From the NCBI GenBank assembly GCA_021292105.1, contig CM037872.1, forward strand, positions 7,799,291-7,863,290: a stretch of 64,000 bases of DNA, in the 5' to 3' direction. The translations under genes and the position numbers were made by a program. Below the pieces are notes generated by a model. The model saw nothing but the letters and a program-made list of their open reading frames with translations, was not told the origin of the DNA and made no database searches. Position 1 is the first letter of the stretch, and each line of letters starts with the position of its first letter. The stretch comes from Anadara kagoshimensis. Taxonomy: Eukaryota > Mollusca > Bivalvia > Arcoida > Arcidae. This document shows positions 1-10,980 of the stretch, piece after piece.

Positions 1-59
1 ATGAGCGAACGAACAAAAAACCAAAACTTCACAAAAACGATGTAAAAAAAGAGTTAGTA

Positions 60-410
60 TGTTTGACTTGATTTTATTTTACCAACTATTTGGCATCATA
101 TCTAGTTACAGAATGCTTTTAACTTTTTCTCCTCCGCAAAATCTCTGTATTCAGTCCCAATTAGGAATGTCTATAGAATGCTTTAATCTTTGCCAACGAT
201 TACAATTAAATTCAATGAATCGGATTAAAAAAATAAGTCTGTGTAATTACTCCCGGAAATAAATTTGTATTGATCACCCAACTGTGAAATTACTAGAATC
301 CGACACTAAATTTGGTATAAAAATTAATAAAATACATTTTTCATAAAATACAAAAGTGTTATTGAACAATATACACTTGTTGGCAATAGCCATGCGCCTC
401 GTAGGACTTC
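60..410 (+). repeat. Dispersed composite repeat R1, first copy
   Basis: The block running from TCAGT(T/C)CCAATTA through CACCCAACTGTGAAA to GGCAATAGCCATG recurs at 2945-3190 and, split by Transib/RAG-like element 1, at 3838-3855 plus 6656-6900. It is always followed by a SINE-like unit with TTGCCAAAGGT. No coding capacity was recognised. Confidence 0.55.
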
Positions 411-474
411 CATAGCGGAGTACTAGTGTTCTAAACCATAATATGGTACTTTATAATTTTTATAATGATAATGT

Positions 475-706
475 ACAGTATAACCTGTGTATAAAGGCTA
501 CCTCTATATAAGGGTCACCTGCTTATAAATGCCAGTAGAACTGTATATATTTAAATGATATGAATAAAGAACAATTGGGATACAATTCTATTTATTTTAT
601 TCATATTACTTGAACATGTACTAGTATATAAAGGCCACTTGCTTATAAAGGCCACTTTTACCGGTTCCCTTTGGTGGCCTTTATAGACAGGTTTGGCTGT
701 ATATTA
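475..706. mobile_element. MITE-2 (CCTGT...ATAAAGGCC ends)
   Basis: A palindrome-like element. It opens TACAGTATAACCTGTGTATA and closes GGCCTTTATAGACAGG, with an internal ATGAATAAAGA block. The same family is at 12000-12280, 32865-33000 and 59240-59597. Confidence 0.55.
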
Positions 707-1086
707 AAGCGCAACACTTTCTTATTACATTGTCTCTCATCGCCTACGTTAGAATCCGACACAACATATTATAATGTGCATAGTTTGTCAGGTTGCTTGC
801 CAAAGGTCGGTGGGTTTCGACAGGCACTCCGGTTGCCTCCCCACTATCCAAGAATTGGCCATCTCCTCAATATTTAAAAGATGGGGCATAGAACACAATT
901 AATCTACCCCACCTAATAGAACACAAAAAACCAACCCCACTTAACTCCACTCCACCCCATTTACTCAACACACCTCCCCTTTCCTCTACTCCATACCCCC
1001 CTTACTCTACCCCAATTCACATCACTCCGCTTCCTAACCCCAAGCAAGGTGATAGCAATGAGACACGGTATAATATATTACAAACC
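700..1086 (+). repeat. SINE-c-like remnant and CACTCCACCCC-rich stretch
   Basis: 760-900 resembles a SINE-c body (TTGCCAAAGGTCGGTGGG, CACTCCGGTTGCCTCC). 900-1040 is a pyrimidine-rich CCACTCCACCCC stretch also found at 3425-3520 and 7135-7240. No gene is visible. Confidence 0.45.
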
Positions 1087-2722
1087 CTCAAAGAATGATT
1101 CCCAAAACGCCGAGCTATCCGCCTATAGGAATATATACGCAAGAAACTAGGTTACACCCTTTTCAGGCCTCTATATATACCTGTACTACTTCGAGGCCAA
1201 GTCGAATAAATCTCTGTGTAAATATATACGCTGTATACAGTTTTCGTGTGGAAGCTGACTTTACTGGGTAGTTAGCTGTCTATATAATTTAAATGTTTGT
1301 TATTCTGCACCAAAGTGTAGCGCTAAGTACTGTCATTGCCATTATTTTGTTAGCACAAAAACAAAAACTCAGGTGTCACAATGACTTTTTTTGTTTTGCG
1401 TCATAATGCGTATATATTGTGTCTATTGACGGCACGTCAGTGTGATTTCATAGCAGAATACTTTGATTTAGGCCATCATGACGGAATCGGTGATAGAAGG
1501 CATTCAAGAAACTCAAGTTGTTAGAGCCACCCGTGCTTCAGAGAGCATGCTTAACACCTGTGGAGCATTTTTCAGACAAAATAGTGCTGCATGCTAAGAG
1601 TTCATGATAAAGACCAGTTTAAAGCTTTGTCAAGAGCATTCCAAACGGAATGCTTTTAGACTTACTGCCGTGGACTTTACTGATATAACCTTTGTTACAA
1701 GATGCTAGTAGCTACGTCCAGTCAATGTATAAAAGTCATCATCAGAAAGGCCATTTGTATAATCGAAATCAATTTCTCTACTTTAATTATAAAATATTCT
1801 TATTCGACAAACCCCGCAGGTTCATGATATTCAGTCGTGTCCAGCCAGTGACATTCATCACATATGAAACCTACCCCGACTTTTTGTCTACGGCCTTTCT
1901 TCGTGCGACGAATGCACTTAGAAAAGTTTTTGGCATTTTATTAACTAGTACGTGTTCAACATACACGAAACACATGGGAAATGACAAGTGGCCTTAAACT
2001 GAATTGTAACGTCGTTATATTATATGTATGTATTAACCAAATATGCGTGCATGTCTTTCTTTCTGTTAAGTTATTTGTGGCATAAAAATAATATTGCATT
2101 TAAATTCTAACACAAAGTTAGATAAAAAAGAAATAAAGCCGTAAAATATATATTTTATTAAAATAAAATGAGTTGAAAAATAGAATTGTAACTTTGGGAT
2201 TCGAACCAACAACGTAAGACTTACTGGTACCTACGTATACCCACTACACCACGCATGTAATGGTTGACAATAAGGTTTATTAATATCAAGTACGAGTATA
2301 GTACGGTATATTAAGAGGTTATATTGGGGTAACTCTCAAAACATTGATTTTTACAAAATTCATTATTAGCGCATATCTCTCCATTAACCATACTTTGCAT
2401 ATATGACAGTAAAATAATATAGTTTTTATATTCAAAATATCTTTAATGGAGAGGCATGCGCTCTATATGTATTTATTTAAAAACGTGTTGATTTTCACCG
2501 AGTTGTTCCATGTTTGTATAGAGTTCTACGGAGACAAACCTAACGGATTACATGAGTTAAACATATAATGCAATGTTTTACTGAGAATTTTGCCATATAA
2601 ACTTTTACATAATGATAGTAGCTTTAGGTTTTTTTCACTATCAATAATATTCAACATACTTTTAAATTTTGAATCCTATAGGCGGATAGCTCGGCGTTTT
2701 GGGTATCATCCTTTGGACGAAT
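1087..2722. mobile_element. TIR DNA element of about 1.6 kb
   Basis: Inverted ends of about 40 bp: CCCAAAACGCCGAGCTATCC near 1097 and its complement ending near 2704, extending outward to AAAG(A/G)ATGAT. It interrupts the R1 repeat between ACAAACCCTC and GGACGAA. The TSD is unclear. Interior 1478-1597 holds a 39-codon ORF (MTESVIEGIQETQ...) and 1692-1997 a 101-codon ORF, neither recognised. Confidence 0.55.
2190..2265 (-). tRNA. tRNA-like sequence or tRNA pseudogene
   Basis: The minus strand reads GCGTGGTGTAGTGGGTATAC (A-box-like) followed about 35 bases later by GGTTCGAATCCC (B box). The T-stem pairs imperfectly, so this is a pseudogene or SINE head rather than a functional tRNA. Confidence 0.25.
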
Positions 2723-3850
2723 ATTAAAATATAAAAACAAAACCGTAACTATTAATGTGGTTTAAATATCGCAGTACAAAACAAAGATTATAGAAGGGTT
2801 TTAATTTTATTCATAATTTAAGATTCAATTAACAATGTCAGCAAAACGTTTTACTTTTGACGAACATTTAAAGCTAATGACTAAAATCGTGTGGTTTAAA
2901 TGTCACAGCACAAGACAGGAAGCTTTTAACTTTATTCATCCTAGCATTTCTGTAATTCAGTTCCAATTAAGAATGTCTACAAAACATTGTTAATCTCAGA
3001 CAATGATTACAATAAAATTCATTGAGTCGGATTAAAAATATACTCCCGGAAATAAATTTGTTTTGGTCATCCAACTGTGAAAGACCGATACATAAATGGG
3101 AATAAAAATTAATAAAAAAATTTTTAATGGAATATAAAAAGTTTTGTTGAACAATATGTACCCAAGTATACTTCCTGGCAATAGCTATACACCGTGGCGG
3201 AGTTGTCCAAGTCATATTCTACTTTGAATTTTTATAAAATAATGCATTCAAAATTTCTAATCTCACGGATCACAGCGCCTCTCACTGCCTTTGAATTCCA
3301 ACTACTCATAGTAGTTCGAAAAATTTTATCAGTTTGCTTGTCAAAGGTTTGTGGTTTTCAACTCTGGTAGCATCCACCACCCCTAAATTGATATCCTCGA
3401 TATTTAATGGGGATATAAAACGCATTTATTCACTCCACTCTTCATCCCATCCATTCTACTCCACCCCATAACAATCCATTCCCATCCATTCTACTCCATC
3501 CCATAACCATCCACTTTGAGACATTGAGATACGGTAAAATTTATAAAGATTATAAACCCCCGACTTTGGACAAACATTGAAACATAATGACAAAACCGAT
3601 ACGGCTGCGCTGTTTAGTTAGTGGCACCACCCATAATGAGTGTTGTTGTTTATTTTGTTTTAAGTGAAACGAATTAGAACATAAGGTAAAATATTATAAA
3701 GACTATAAAACCCCCGACTTTGGACGAACATTGAAACATAATGACAAAACCGTAACCACTGGTAAAATGTGCTTTAAATGTCACAAAACAAAATAAAGAT
3801 CACTGAAAGCTTTTAACTTTTCTCCTCCGCAAATATCTGCATTCAGTTCC
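2723..3850 (+). repeat. R1 composite repeat, copies 2 and 3, with SINE-c-like unit
   Basis: Contains the R1 block 2945-3190, a SINE-c-like unit 3265-3420, a CCATTCTACTCCA stretch, and two copies of CCCCCGACTTTGGAC-A-CATTGAAACATA (3556-3590 and 3710-3745). No gene seen. Confidence 0.5.
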
Positions 3851-3855
3851 AATTA
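3851..3855. repeat. Target-site duplication AATTA (left)
   Basis: Five bases directly before the CACAGTG terminus, repeated at 6656-6660 directly after the other terminus. Confidence 0.8.
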
Positions 3856-4290
3856 CACAGTGTGGGAACGGAAGTTGAGTCAAACTGTACAGTTGTCGGT
3901 AGCTCTGTTTATCGAAGCGAGGAATGAAAACATTGGAGTCAAACGTAAGTAAAAATATGTAAAATTATTGTTGTTATGAAGTGTTGGGAGATTTTTCATA
4001 GGTACATGGATATCACTATGTTAATCCAATTTTTAATTATCCAACACATTTTGTGAAAAATCAAGCCTAAAACTTGTATTCGTTTGTTGAACATGATAGA
4101 TCACAGCGGAATTTTCATGAATTCAGGATTCATTCTCAATTTTCTCTATATTACTATTCTATTTAATACCATTCTGAAGACAGTTTGCAAGCTATGAATG
4201 TTAAAAACAAATTGTGACTTATTACAGTACTTAGAAGTTTGGAGAAAACTTTAAAACACGATTTTATTGGACTGTGTGGTTTTCTGTTTA

Positions 4291-4338
4291 CTGTACAGGT
4301 AGCTCACATTTTATGAAATTGTACTGTACAGGTAGCTC
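4291..4338 (+). repeat. Subterminal motif CTGTACAGGTAGCTC x2 (left arm)
   Basis: Two copies, at 4291-4305 and 4324-4338. The same two half-motifs (CTGTACAG and GGTAGCTC, five bases apart) lie within the TIR itself, suggesting transposase binding sites. Confidence 0.6.
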
Positions 4339-5622
4339 GCAACTGGCATTCAAATTCAAAGTATAGAAAGTATAAGGAACGCTTTCATTTAATAGAAATG
4401 CATGTATTAATCGATTATTTTTTTTTTAAAAAAAAAACAAGGTTTGATTTTTTGTATTTGGGTTTCAGGGGTATAAACGTAGGGTTGCTATCTAAAATGC
4501 GTGTATCAGGCGTGACATTCATATTCTAAGGTCATCAACGATCTAAATTACATCAAGTCATAAAAAGGACATGGTCAGACAATACTGTTCTATGTAAATT
4601 AAGGATAATATTGTTTATTATGAACAATATACAACTGAATACTATTATGTCTCTAAAATAGTAAAAGGATATAGATATAATCATAGAATGTGAAGAATCA
4701 CGCCTGGGTAACGCAGTTTTAGAAGGCTCTATGACATTATTTGTCTAAATATCACAAAGCCTCAAATTTGTTTAAAACAAAATAAACAACGTTTACGTTC
4801 TAGACTGTTCATTTGGCCATTGATTGGTAAATATCGTTCAGCTTTTATACCTAAACCTGTTTTTCCGCGATGGAACTTGGTATTTTACATCTTTCATAAT
4901 GATGCAACACAGAAAAGGCCATTGTAACTCAGTAATTCTCATGGTCCAGTGATTTTCTTTGATAATATAAAGTTTAACAGGACAATTTTCCTGAAACTTG
5001 ATTTGCAAGTACAACTTATAGATGCTTTATGTATTTCAACACAAAGCAATTCATTGTGACAAATTTTTATGACCCAGTGACTTTTAGATGATTTTTAAAG
5101 TAATAAAACACTTCTTATGAAACCTGATTTTAGGTACAATTTGGGATGCTTTACATATGACAACACAAAGTTGGTCTTTGTGACCTAGTTTTTCATGGTC
5201 ATGTGATTTTGTTAGATAACTTTTATAGTAGTTTGATGATTTTGATCAACATTGATCGCATATCAAGTCAAAGAAATTTATAAAGTTGCAGAGGATGAAT
5301 GTCAAAGTCTTCTACTTGTAACAATAATGTTATCAATTAATGTTATTTATGTTGCCTTGTGCATTTTCCTGAAGGTTGTTGTAAATAGTAAAACATTTAA
5401 CACGTCTGGTTATTAATGTGCAAATGAAAAAAGGTCATAATTACATAGCACTGATCTGTGCAGAAAAAATAACAATTTCCGGAAGTTGTTACACTTTCAT
5501 CTTCATTCAAATACATCCATCATTGCAACTATTAACACTATCAATTATTTTCTAATGTAAACGTTTGCCACCATTGGGGGTGGTGACTTACCCAGCGATT
5601 GAACCCTGCTCAAACGCAATGT

Positions 5623-6012
5623 CTAGTTCCAAAATAGTTTTATATATGAAAATATTAAGGAATTTTTTTCTCTGCTGAAACCTGTTAATCCCTTAATGAT
5701 CGAGTCCAGAACATATACCTCAGTTGATTCGTTTGGTATAAGAATTGTGTTGTCTTTCTCGTATTCCCTCGGGATGATGTGGAAATTTTTAATTCGAATA
5801 TCTCCTTGATTGAGGTCTGTTTTATTAAATTTCAATTCCAAATCCTTGTGAAATATTATACAATGGTCGACAACCTCAGAAAAAATTAATTTTGCTTTAC
5901 TTTTGCAGTATAAACAATGGAATCGTTTCGGTGTTCTTTTAACATTTGAAATTAAGAAAATCCATCGATAGACATGGAAGATACGGAGAGGACACGATAT
6001 TGAGACAGACAA
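5623..6012 (-). pseudogene. Zinc-finger-like ORF remnant inside Transib/RAG-like element 1
   Basis: 129 codons. Residues about 31-90 look like a folded domain: FHCLYC...VVDHCIIFHKD gives C33-x2-C36-x13-H50-x4-H55, followed by LELKFNKTDL, a NFHIIP segment and ESTEVYVLD. The ends (residues 1-25 and after about 115) look non-coding, so this is probably one exon of a longer gene. Possible splice sites are AAAAG before ACACCG and ACAG|GTTT near LTG. A homologous block occurs in the second element (20562-21006). Its molecular function is not known to me; nucleic-acid or protein binding by a C2H2-type finger is inferred. It is not recognisable as RAG1, RAG2 or a transposase. Confidence 0.5.
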
Positions 6013-6138
6013 CCAGACGGATGCACGAACGGGCGAATAGACTGACGGACAGACAGGGTGATTTCTATATACCCCCTGAACTTCGTTTGCGGGGGGTATA
6101 ATAATGCATTAAACCTTGAATTATTTTGTTTTAATTTT

Positions 6139-6209
6139 GAGCTACCTGTACAGAAAAATTACAGATATTTCGAGCTACCTGTACAGTATTTTTCGAGCTA
6201 CCTGTACAG
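6139..6209 (-). repeat. Subterminal motif x3, inverted (right arm)
   Basis: GAGCTACCTGTACAG at 6139-6153, 6172-6186 and 6195-6209, in inverse orientation to the left-arm copies and at almost equal distance (435 and 446 bp) from the two ends. Confidence 0.6.
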
Positions 6210-6655
6210 TAAACAATCTCCAAGGTGCGAAAAAAAATCTTATTTATAACAATAACCATTTAAAGGAGGGTGATGTCATCTTAATATATGTGTAACTTTA
6301 TATTAAAAGTTGTCTTAAGTATTGTTTTTTACACTAGAAAATCCATCACGCTAGAGAATTTACGCATTTTTCGCTGCAAGTCGATGTATTTTATCTAACT
6401 GTCTCGTGTTCAAGTGTTATTATTGTCGAGTGTATAAAGATATAAATGACAACGAATTCTTAAAATGGTAAATAATTTTCATCGTCAAATTTCTCCATTT
6501 AAATTTCTATCCAGATCTTGCATTATATGCTTAATACAAGTTAAAAAGTACCCACCAACCGTTTCGGACATATTGTTTTTATTTCGTCTCTCGCTTCGAT
6601 GAACAGAGCTACCGAAAACTGTACAGTTTGACTCAACTTCCGTTCCCACACTGTG

Positions 6656-6660
6656 AATTA
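6656..6660. repeat. Target-site duplication AATTA (right)
   Basis: Matches 3851-3855. Removing the element and one copy restores the sequence of the paralogous repeat near 2960. Confidence 0.8.
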
Positions 6661-7370
6661 AGAGTGCTAACAGAACATTTTAATCAGTGACAAGGATTAC
6701 AATAAAATTAATGAGTCGGATTTAGAAACAAATTACAACTTTTCAAGTTCTCCAGGAAGTCAATTTGTTTTGGTCACCCAACTGTGAAAACACTGAAATC
6801 CGACACATTAATTCGTAAAAAATAATAATAAAATCTATTTTTCATTTAATATAAAAAGTACTGTTTGACAAAATGTACTCAAGTACTTGTTAGCAATTAC
6901 ATGTACCATTAGCCTTCATAGGATTCCGATGGCCGAGTGGTCTTAGGAGGATCACGCTAAACATACCAGTGTCTCATCTCCTTGGTTCGATCCCACACAA
7001 ATTCTAAGATTACCGATTCGCTTGTCAAAGGTTGGTTGTTTTCAATAGGCCTTCCGGTTGTCCCCACCATCACAGGACTCACGGCCTTGATATAAGTGAA
7101 TTTCTCTTGGCGATGGCAAAAAACACAATTTATTTGCCCTACTCCACTCCCCTACGCCCCAACGCACTGCACTACACTATCTTCAACTCCACTCAACCCA
7201 TTCCATTCCATTCCAATAAACTCTACGCAACTCCATTCCACAAGATAGAAATGAAACACGTGACGATAAAACGGCGGTATATTAGAACCCCTGATTATAA
7301 AACCCCCGACTTTGGACGGACATGGAATTATAATGACTATATTGTAACCTTTGGTGTGGTTTACTAAAAT
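6661..7370 (+). repeat. R1 composite repeat continued, tRNA-like SINE-c unit and CCACTCC stretch
   Basis: Continuation of the R1 copy interrupted by Transib/RAG-like element 1. 6925-7000 looks like a tRNA head (GGCCGAGTGGTCTTAGG... GGTTCGATCCC), leading into a SINE-c body (TTGTCAAAGGTTGG), then pyrimidine-rich DNA and the CCCCGACTTTGGAC block. Confidence 0.5.
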
Positions 7371-7429
7371 ACGACAGGAATCGACAACTCATTACAGACC
7401 CTCAAGCTTGTTAGCTGTATCTTTACAAC

Positions 7430-7770
7430 TTTTCGGTCGTTAGCTATCCAAATCTCGACCACTCGGACAGCCTAACTTCGACTCCTTTTCGTAAGCTCTG
7501 TGTTAAACTTTCGACAGGTCTGTACTGTATTTCTCTGCCTCTAGACAGTCATGCTTCGACTCCTTTTCGTTAGCTCTGTGTTAAACTTTTGGCAGGGCTG
7601 TACTGTATTTCTTTGCCTCTAGACGGCCATGCTTCGACATCTTTTCGTTAGCTCATTGTTAAACTTTCGACAGGTCTGTACTGTATTTCTCTGTCTCTAG
7701 ACGGCCATGCTTCGACTCTTTTTCGTTAGCGCAGTGTTAAACTTTGACAGGTCTGTACTGTAGATAAACC
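7430..7770 (-). repeat. MITE-1 copy with its terminus expanded into about 4 tandem units
   Basis: A MITE-1 arm (CTCGACCACTCGG) is followed by about 80-bp units containing CTTTTCGTTAGCTC..GTGTTAAACTTTCGACAGG and CTGTACTGTATTTCTCTGCC. The same unit forms the array at 27095-28430. Confidence 0.7.
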
Positions 7771-7793
7771 ATTGAATAGAACTCCCAACTTCG

Positions 7794-8036
7794 AACCACC
7801 ATTAATTTGAACCAACATTAGTCTCAAGAACCAACATTAGTTTGAACCAACATTAATTTGAACCAACATTAATTTGAACCAACATTAGTTTGAACCAACA
7901 TTAATTTGAACCAACATTAGTTTGAACCAACATTAATTTGAACCAACATTAGTTTGAACCAACATAAATCCAACATTAGTTTGAACCAACATTAATCCAA
8001 CATTAGTTTGAACCAACGTTAATTTGAACCAACATT
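7794..8036 (+). repeat. 16-bp minisatellite GAACCAACATTAATTT
   Basis: About 15 copies of GAACCAACATTA(A/G)TTT with a few deletions. Confidence 0.9.
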
Positions 8037-8040
8037 GGAT

Positions 8041-8320
8041 TGATAGATTGATTTGTTGAATGTGGTTTTACGTCCAAAGAATATTTCACTTATATCGAGA
8101 CGTCGCTTTTTATAGGTGAGATGACAGAAATTTTTACCTGTGCAGTGCGCTTAGGGGAATGTGCAGGGAAGGTTATTTTATATCCCACGCCTGCGGTGAC
8201 ATGGGGCATAGTTTTTTCAGGACCTCTTGACCTTCAATTCTAAATGCCGAGTGCTTGGCGAAAGAGAAGCCATTATACTTTAAGTCCTCAGATCGAGCTG
8301 AGGTGCTGGCACTATAATAA
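8041..8320 (-). mobile_element. SINE-b copy, divergent
   Basis: Reverse-oriented tail TTATATCGAGACGTCGC...CTATAGG-like, then GTGCAGTGCGCTTA and the body AATGCCGAGTGCTTGGCGAA. The tRNA head is missing or decayed. Confidence 0.6.
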
Positions 8321-8391
8321 AAATGCATAGGCACTTAATGACTGCATAGCTAAATGAATTATTAATTTTTATTTTCTCTCTGATGGAGCAT

Positions 8392-8577
8392 AGACCTGTC
8401 GAAAATTTATCGTTTAACTAACGAAAAAGGAATCCAAGCTCGACTACTAAATGGCCGAGATATGGAAAGCTAGTGCCAGAAAGCTTAAGCCTGTCGAGAT
8501 AAACGACTAACGCGGGGCCCAGATGAGCTGCCGAATCGGCACGAATTGGTTAATTTAGTGACAAATCTGTACTGTAG
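8392..8577. mobile_element. MITE-1 copy
   Basis: Opens GACCTGTCGAAAATTTATCG, has the internal GGCCGAGATATGGA-AGCTAGT, and closes GACAAATCTGTACTGTA. Confidence 0.65.
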
Positions 8578-8616
8578 CTTAAATATTTACTGTATCGCTG
8601 TATACTGTATGATATT

Positions 8617-8862
8617 ATGGCGTAGACAAACAATTTTGACCTGTCTGCTTGACTTTTTATTTCTTTTTTTTTTAGTATGGACGGTTAAATATAAGTATAG
8701 GGAACACAGGTACTTATTTTGTCTGCATAATTGCCATGGAAATACTATATGCACGTTTTGACTGCGAACATAACAATACCCATGCATTTGTTGAACCCTC
8801 CAAAATGAAGATTCCTAATGAAAGGTCAAGCAGACAGGTCAATGTTGTTTGCCTATATGCTA
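8617..8862. mobile_element. Short TIR element (TTGACCTGTCTGCTTGAC)
   Basis: Inverted arms: ACAAACAATTTTGACCTGTC at 8626 and its near complement GACAGGTCAATGTTGTTTGC at 8833. A similar arm lies at 47955. Confidence 0.6.
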
Positions 8863-8906
8863 CAATACAGAAATTTTAACACTAAGATAAAGCAACGACT
8901 AGACGC

Positions 8907-9272
8907 GCGGTGGCCTAATGGATGAGACGCCAGTTTACAAATCCAGGGTCTCTCACCGCTGTGAAGTCGAGTCCCGCTCAGACCACATTTAAGAGAAATT
9001 GAATTTTCCTTGCCGTTGGCCTTTACTGGTTCACCTGGTATCAGTATAATGGACTGTGGGAGCCGCACGCTTGTCCTGACTCTGTGAGATAGCACGTTAA
9101 AGTCGCCCTAAGTGCGCGTTAGTACAAGGCAGACCATACACCACAATCGCACTTCACATGCATACATGAAATTGTTCATAGATTAATCCATAAAGATTAA
9201 TAAAAATAGTTCTCGTCGCGAATAGCTGAAAAATTGCTAATGCGACGTTAAGCAACATTCGACCAACCAACC
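8907..9272 (+). mobile_element. SINE-a (tRNA-derived), nearly full length
   Basis: tRNA-like head with A box TGGCCTAATGGATGAGAC and B box GTGAAGTCGAGTCCC; body CTTGCCGTTGGCCTTTACTG; 3' core AAAAATTGCTAATGCGACGT followed by TTAAGCAACA. Other copies in the window match over the full length. Confidence 0.8.
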
Positions 9273-9289
9273 GAATCAACAGCTCACCT

Positions 9290-9430
9290 CGGTCCCTCGT
9301 TAGCTATATCTCGACAGCTTTTCGGCAGCTGTTATCTATCTCTGGGCAGCTACTCGGTCATCTGCCATGCGCCAGAGACTCCTTTTTGTTAGCTCAGTGT
9401 TAAACTTTCAACAGGCCTATACTGTACATA
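9290..9430. mobile_element. MITE-1 right-end fragment
   Basis: CCTCGTTAGCTATATCTCGA through GTTAAACTTTCAACAGGCCT to CTGTA. Confidence 0.6.
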
Positions 9431-9599
9431 CGGTAGACTTTATTTGAAGATAATGACTTTACCATCTTTTATGTTATCTAATTAAACACATAATGTTCTT
9501 ATTAATACAATGTCTGACTTACTTTTTACGTAATGTCGAAAATATTATGGAGATGATTCAATCAAGAAAAAAACTTTAAAATACACTAAGAAGTAAGGG

Positions 9600-10250
9600 T
9601 AAGTAGGTTGAAGTAATGAGAAACTTATATCGAGACAGCCAGTTCTGGAGTGGAGGGGAGTAGAATGATCTTCTATGTTTTTACGTAATGTTGAAAATAT
9701 TATGAAGATGAGTCAATAAAGAAAAAAACTTTAAAATACACTAGAAACTTGGGAAATCAGGCTAAGTATGTTAAAGTAATAAGTTTATTTACCACTCAAC
9801 ATTCTTGAACTTATATCGAGACAGTCAGTTCTGGAGTGGAGGGAAGTAGAATGATGGTGTATTACGCCCCAATTAAGTTCCTTTCATTAATCAGAAAGTC
9901 AAGATAAGTTGGATGACGACTCTCTAACTTATATCGAGACATTCAATTCTGGATTGGAGAGTAGAATAATGGGGTTTTACACCCAGTCAAGATTATCTAA
10001 CTTATATCGAGACCGTTAGTTCTTGGAGTGGCGGGGAGTAATGAGGTTTTGTTCCAATCAACATTCTTTCAACTATATGAAGATAGTCAGTTCTGGGACA
10101 GTGAAGTAGGGTAAAATAATAGAGTTTTAAGCCCAAGTCAAGATTCTTTAACCTTATATCGAGACAGTCAATTCAGGAATGGAAAAGGAGTAGCATTATG
10201 GTGTTTTACGCCCAAGTTAAGATTCTTTTACTTATATCGAGCCGCAACAC
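9600..10250 (+). repeat. Degenerate tandem repeat, about 75-135-bp units
   Basis: At least six units with CTTATATCGAGACAGTCAGT-TCTGG-GTGG and GTGTTTTACGCCCAAGT. The unit resembles a SINE tail (ATATCGAGAC). No gene seen. Confidence 0.65.
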
Positions 10251-10518
10251 ATACAAAGAGTACTGATAAAATTTTCTCACGTACTAGGGTCTGTCACAAG
10301 TGTAATTCGAACTAAGGCAGTGGAAAAAATGACAAAGAAGTATAACGTGAAAGGGAAACAAAAAACAAAGTCGATAATATGTCCCAAGTTGCAAAATTTA
10401 CTCTTTTTTAACATTTTCACAAATTTGCTATTTGAAACAATTTGGCAAAATTAGTACCCTATGGGAATTTTGACTGCAAGGAATGGAAAGAGTATGTGCG
10501 CAAAAATATTTTTTCAAT

Positions 10519-10980
10519 ATAATAAACATAATCCAATAACAAATCAAAATCCAGCTAAGTACATTAACTTTGAAACTGGCAAATTAGGTAGCACACATGG
10601 ACTTCCGCCACAGGGAAGTGAGGCCTGGTGCTTCGGAAGGGTAAGCACCTCTTGTTTAGCTAGCTACACCCACTACGTGTGTATTCAAAATTGTGTAAAA
10701 GGAATATGGAACCTCGGGGCGTAAAAAAATCCAGGGTAATCCAGTACACAAAGACATCAAACTTATCAACAATACTGTGATGAGGCTACAAAACGTTTTA
10801 GGGCCCTGATAAGCCTAGGCTTGCAATATCCCTGGGTCAACAATTTATTTGTAAACAGCTTGCTTCGTTTTATAAAATTCTCGTAGTGGGAACAAGCTCT
10901 GCCTTGTGAAACAAAATACACCATAAACAGGGGAAGCTGGTATATTGCTGCATATAAAGAGAAAGTTGACAATAGAATAA
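10519..10980 (+). mobile_element. FB1 long-TIR element, 3'-truncated copy
   Basis: Body shared with 46825-47350: CACAGGGAAGTGAGGCCTGG, CCAGGG-AATCC-GTACACA, ATCAACAATACTGTGATGA, GGCTTGCAATATCCCTG. The left TIR is divergent. Confidence 0.65.

Larger units (their letters stand above)
3856..6655. mobile_element. Transib/RAG-like non-autonomous DNA transposon, copy 1 (RSS-like ends)
   Basis: A 2800-bp element with 66-bp terminal inverted repeats differing at two positions. Both ends begin CACAGTGTGGGAACGGAAGT. It is flanked by a 5-bp duplication, AATTA (3851-3855 and 6656-6660). The empty site is visible in the sister repeat at about 2960 (TTCCAATTAAGAATG). CAC-starting termini plus a 5-bp TSD are the signature of the Transib superfamily, which includes RAG-like transposons; CACAGTG is the V(D)J recombination heptamer. 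Subterminal motif CTGTACAGGTAGCTC occurs twice near the left end and three times inverted near the right end. Inside, a minus-strand zinc-finger-like ORF is the only coding remnant recognised; no transposase core is seen. Confidence 0.75.
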
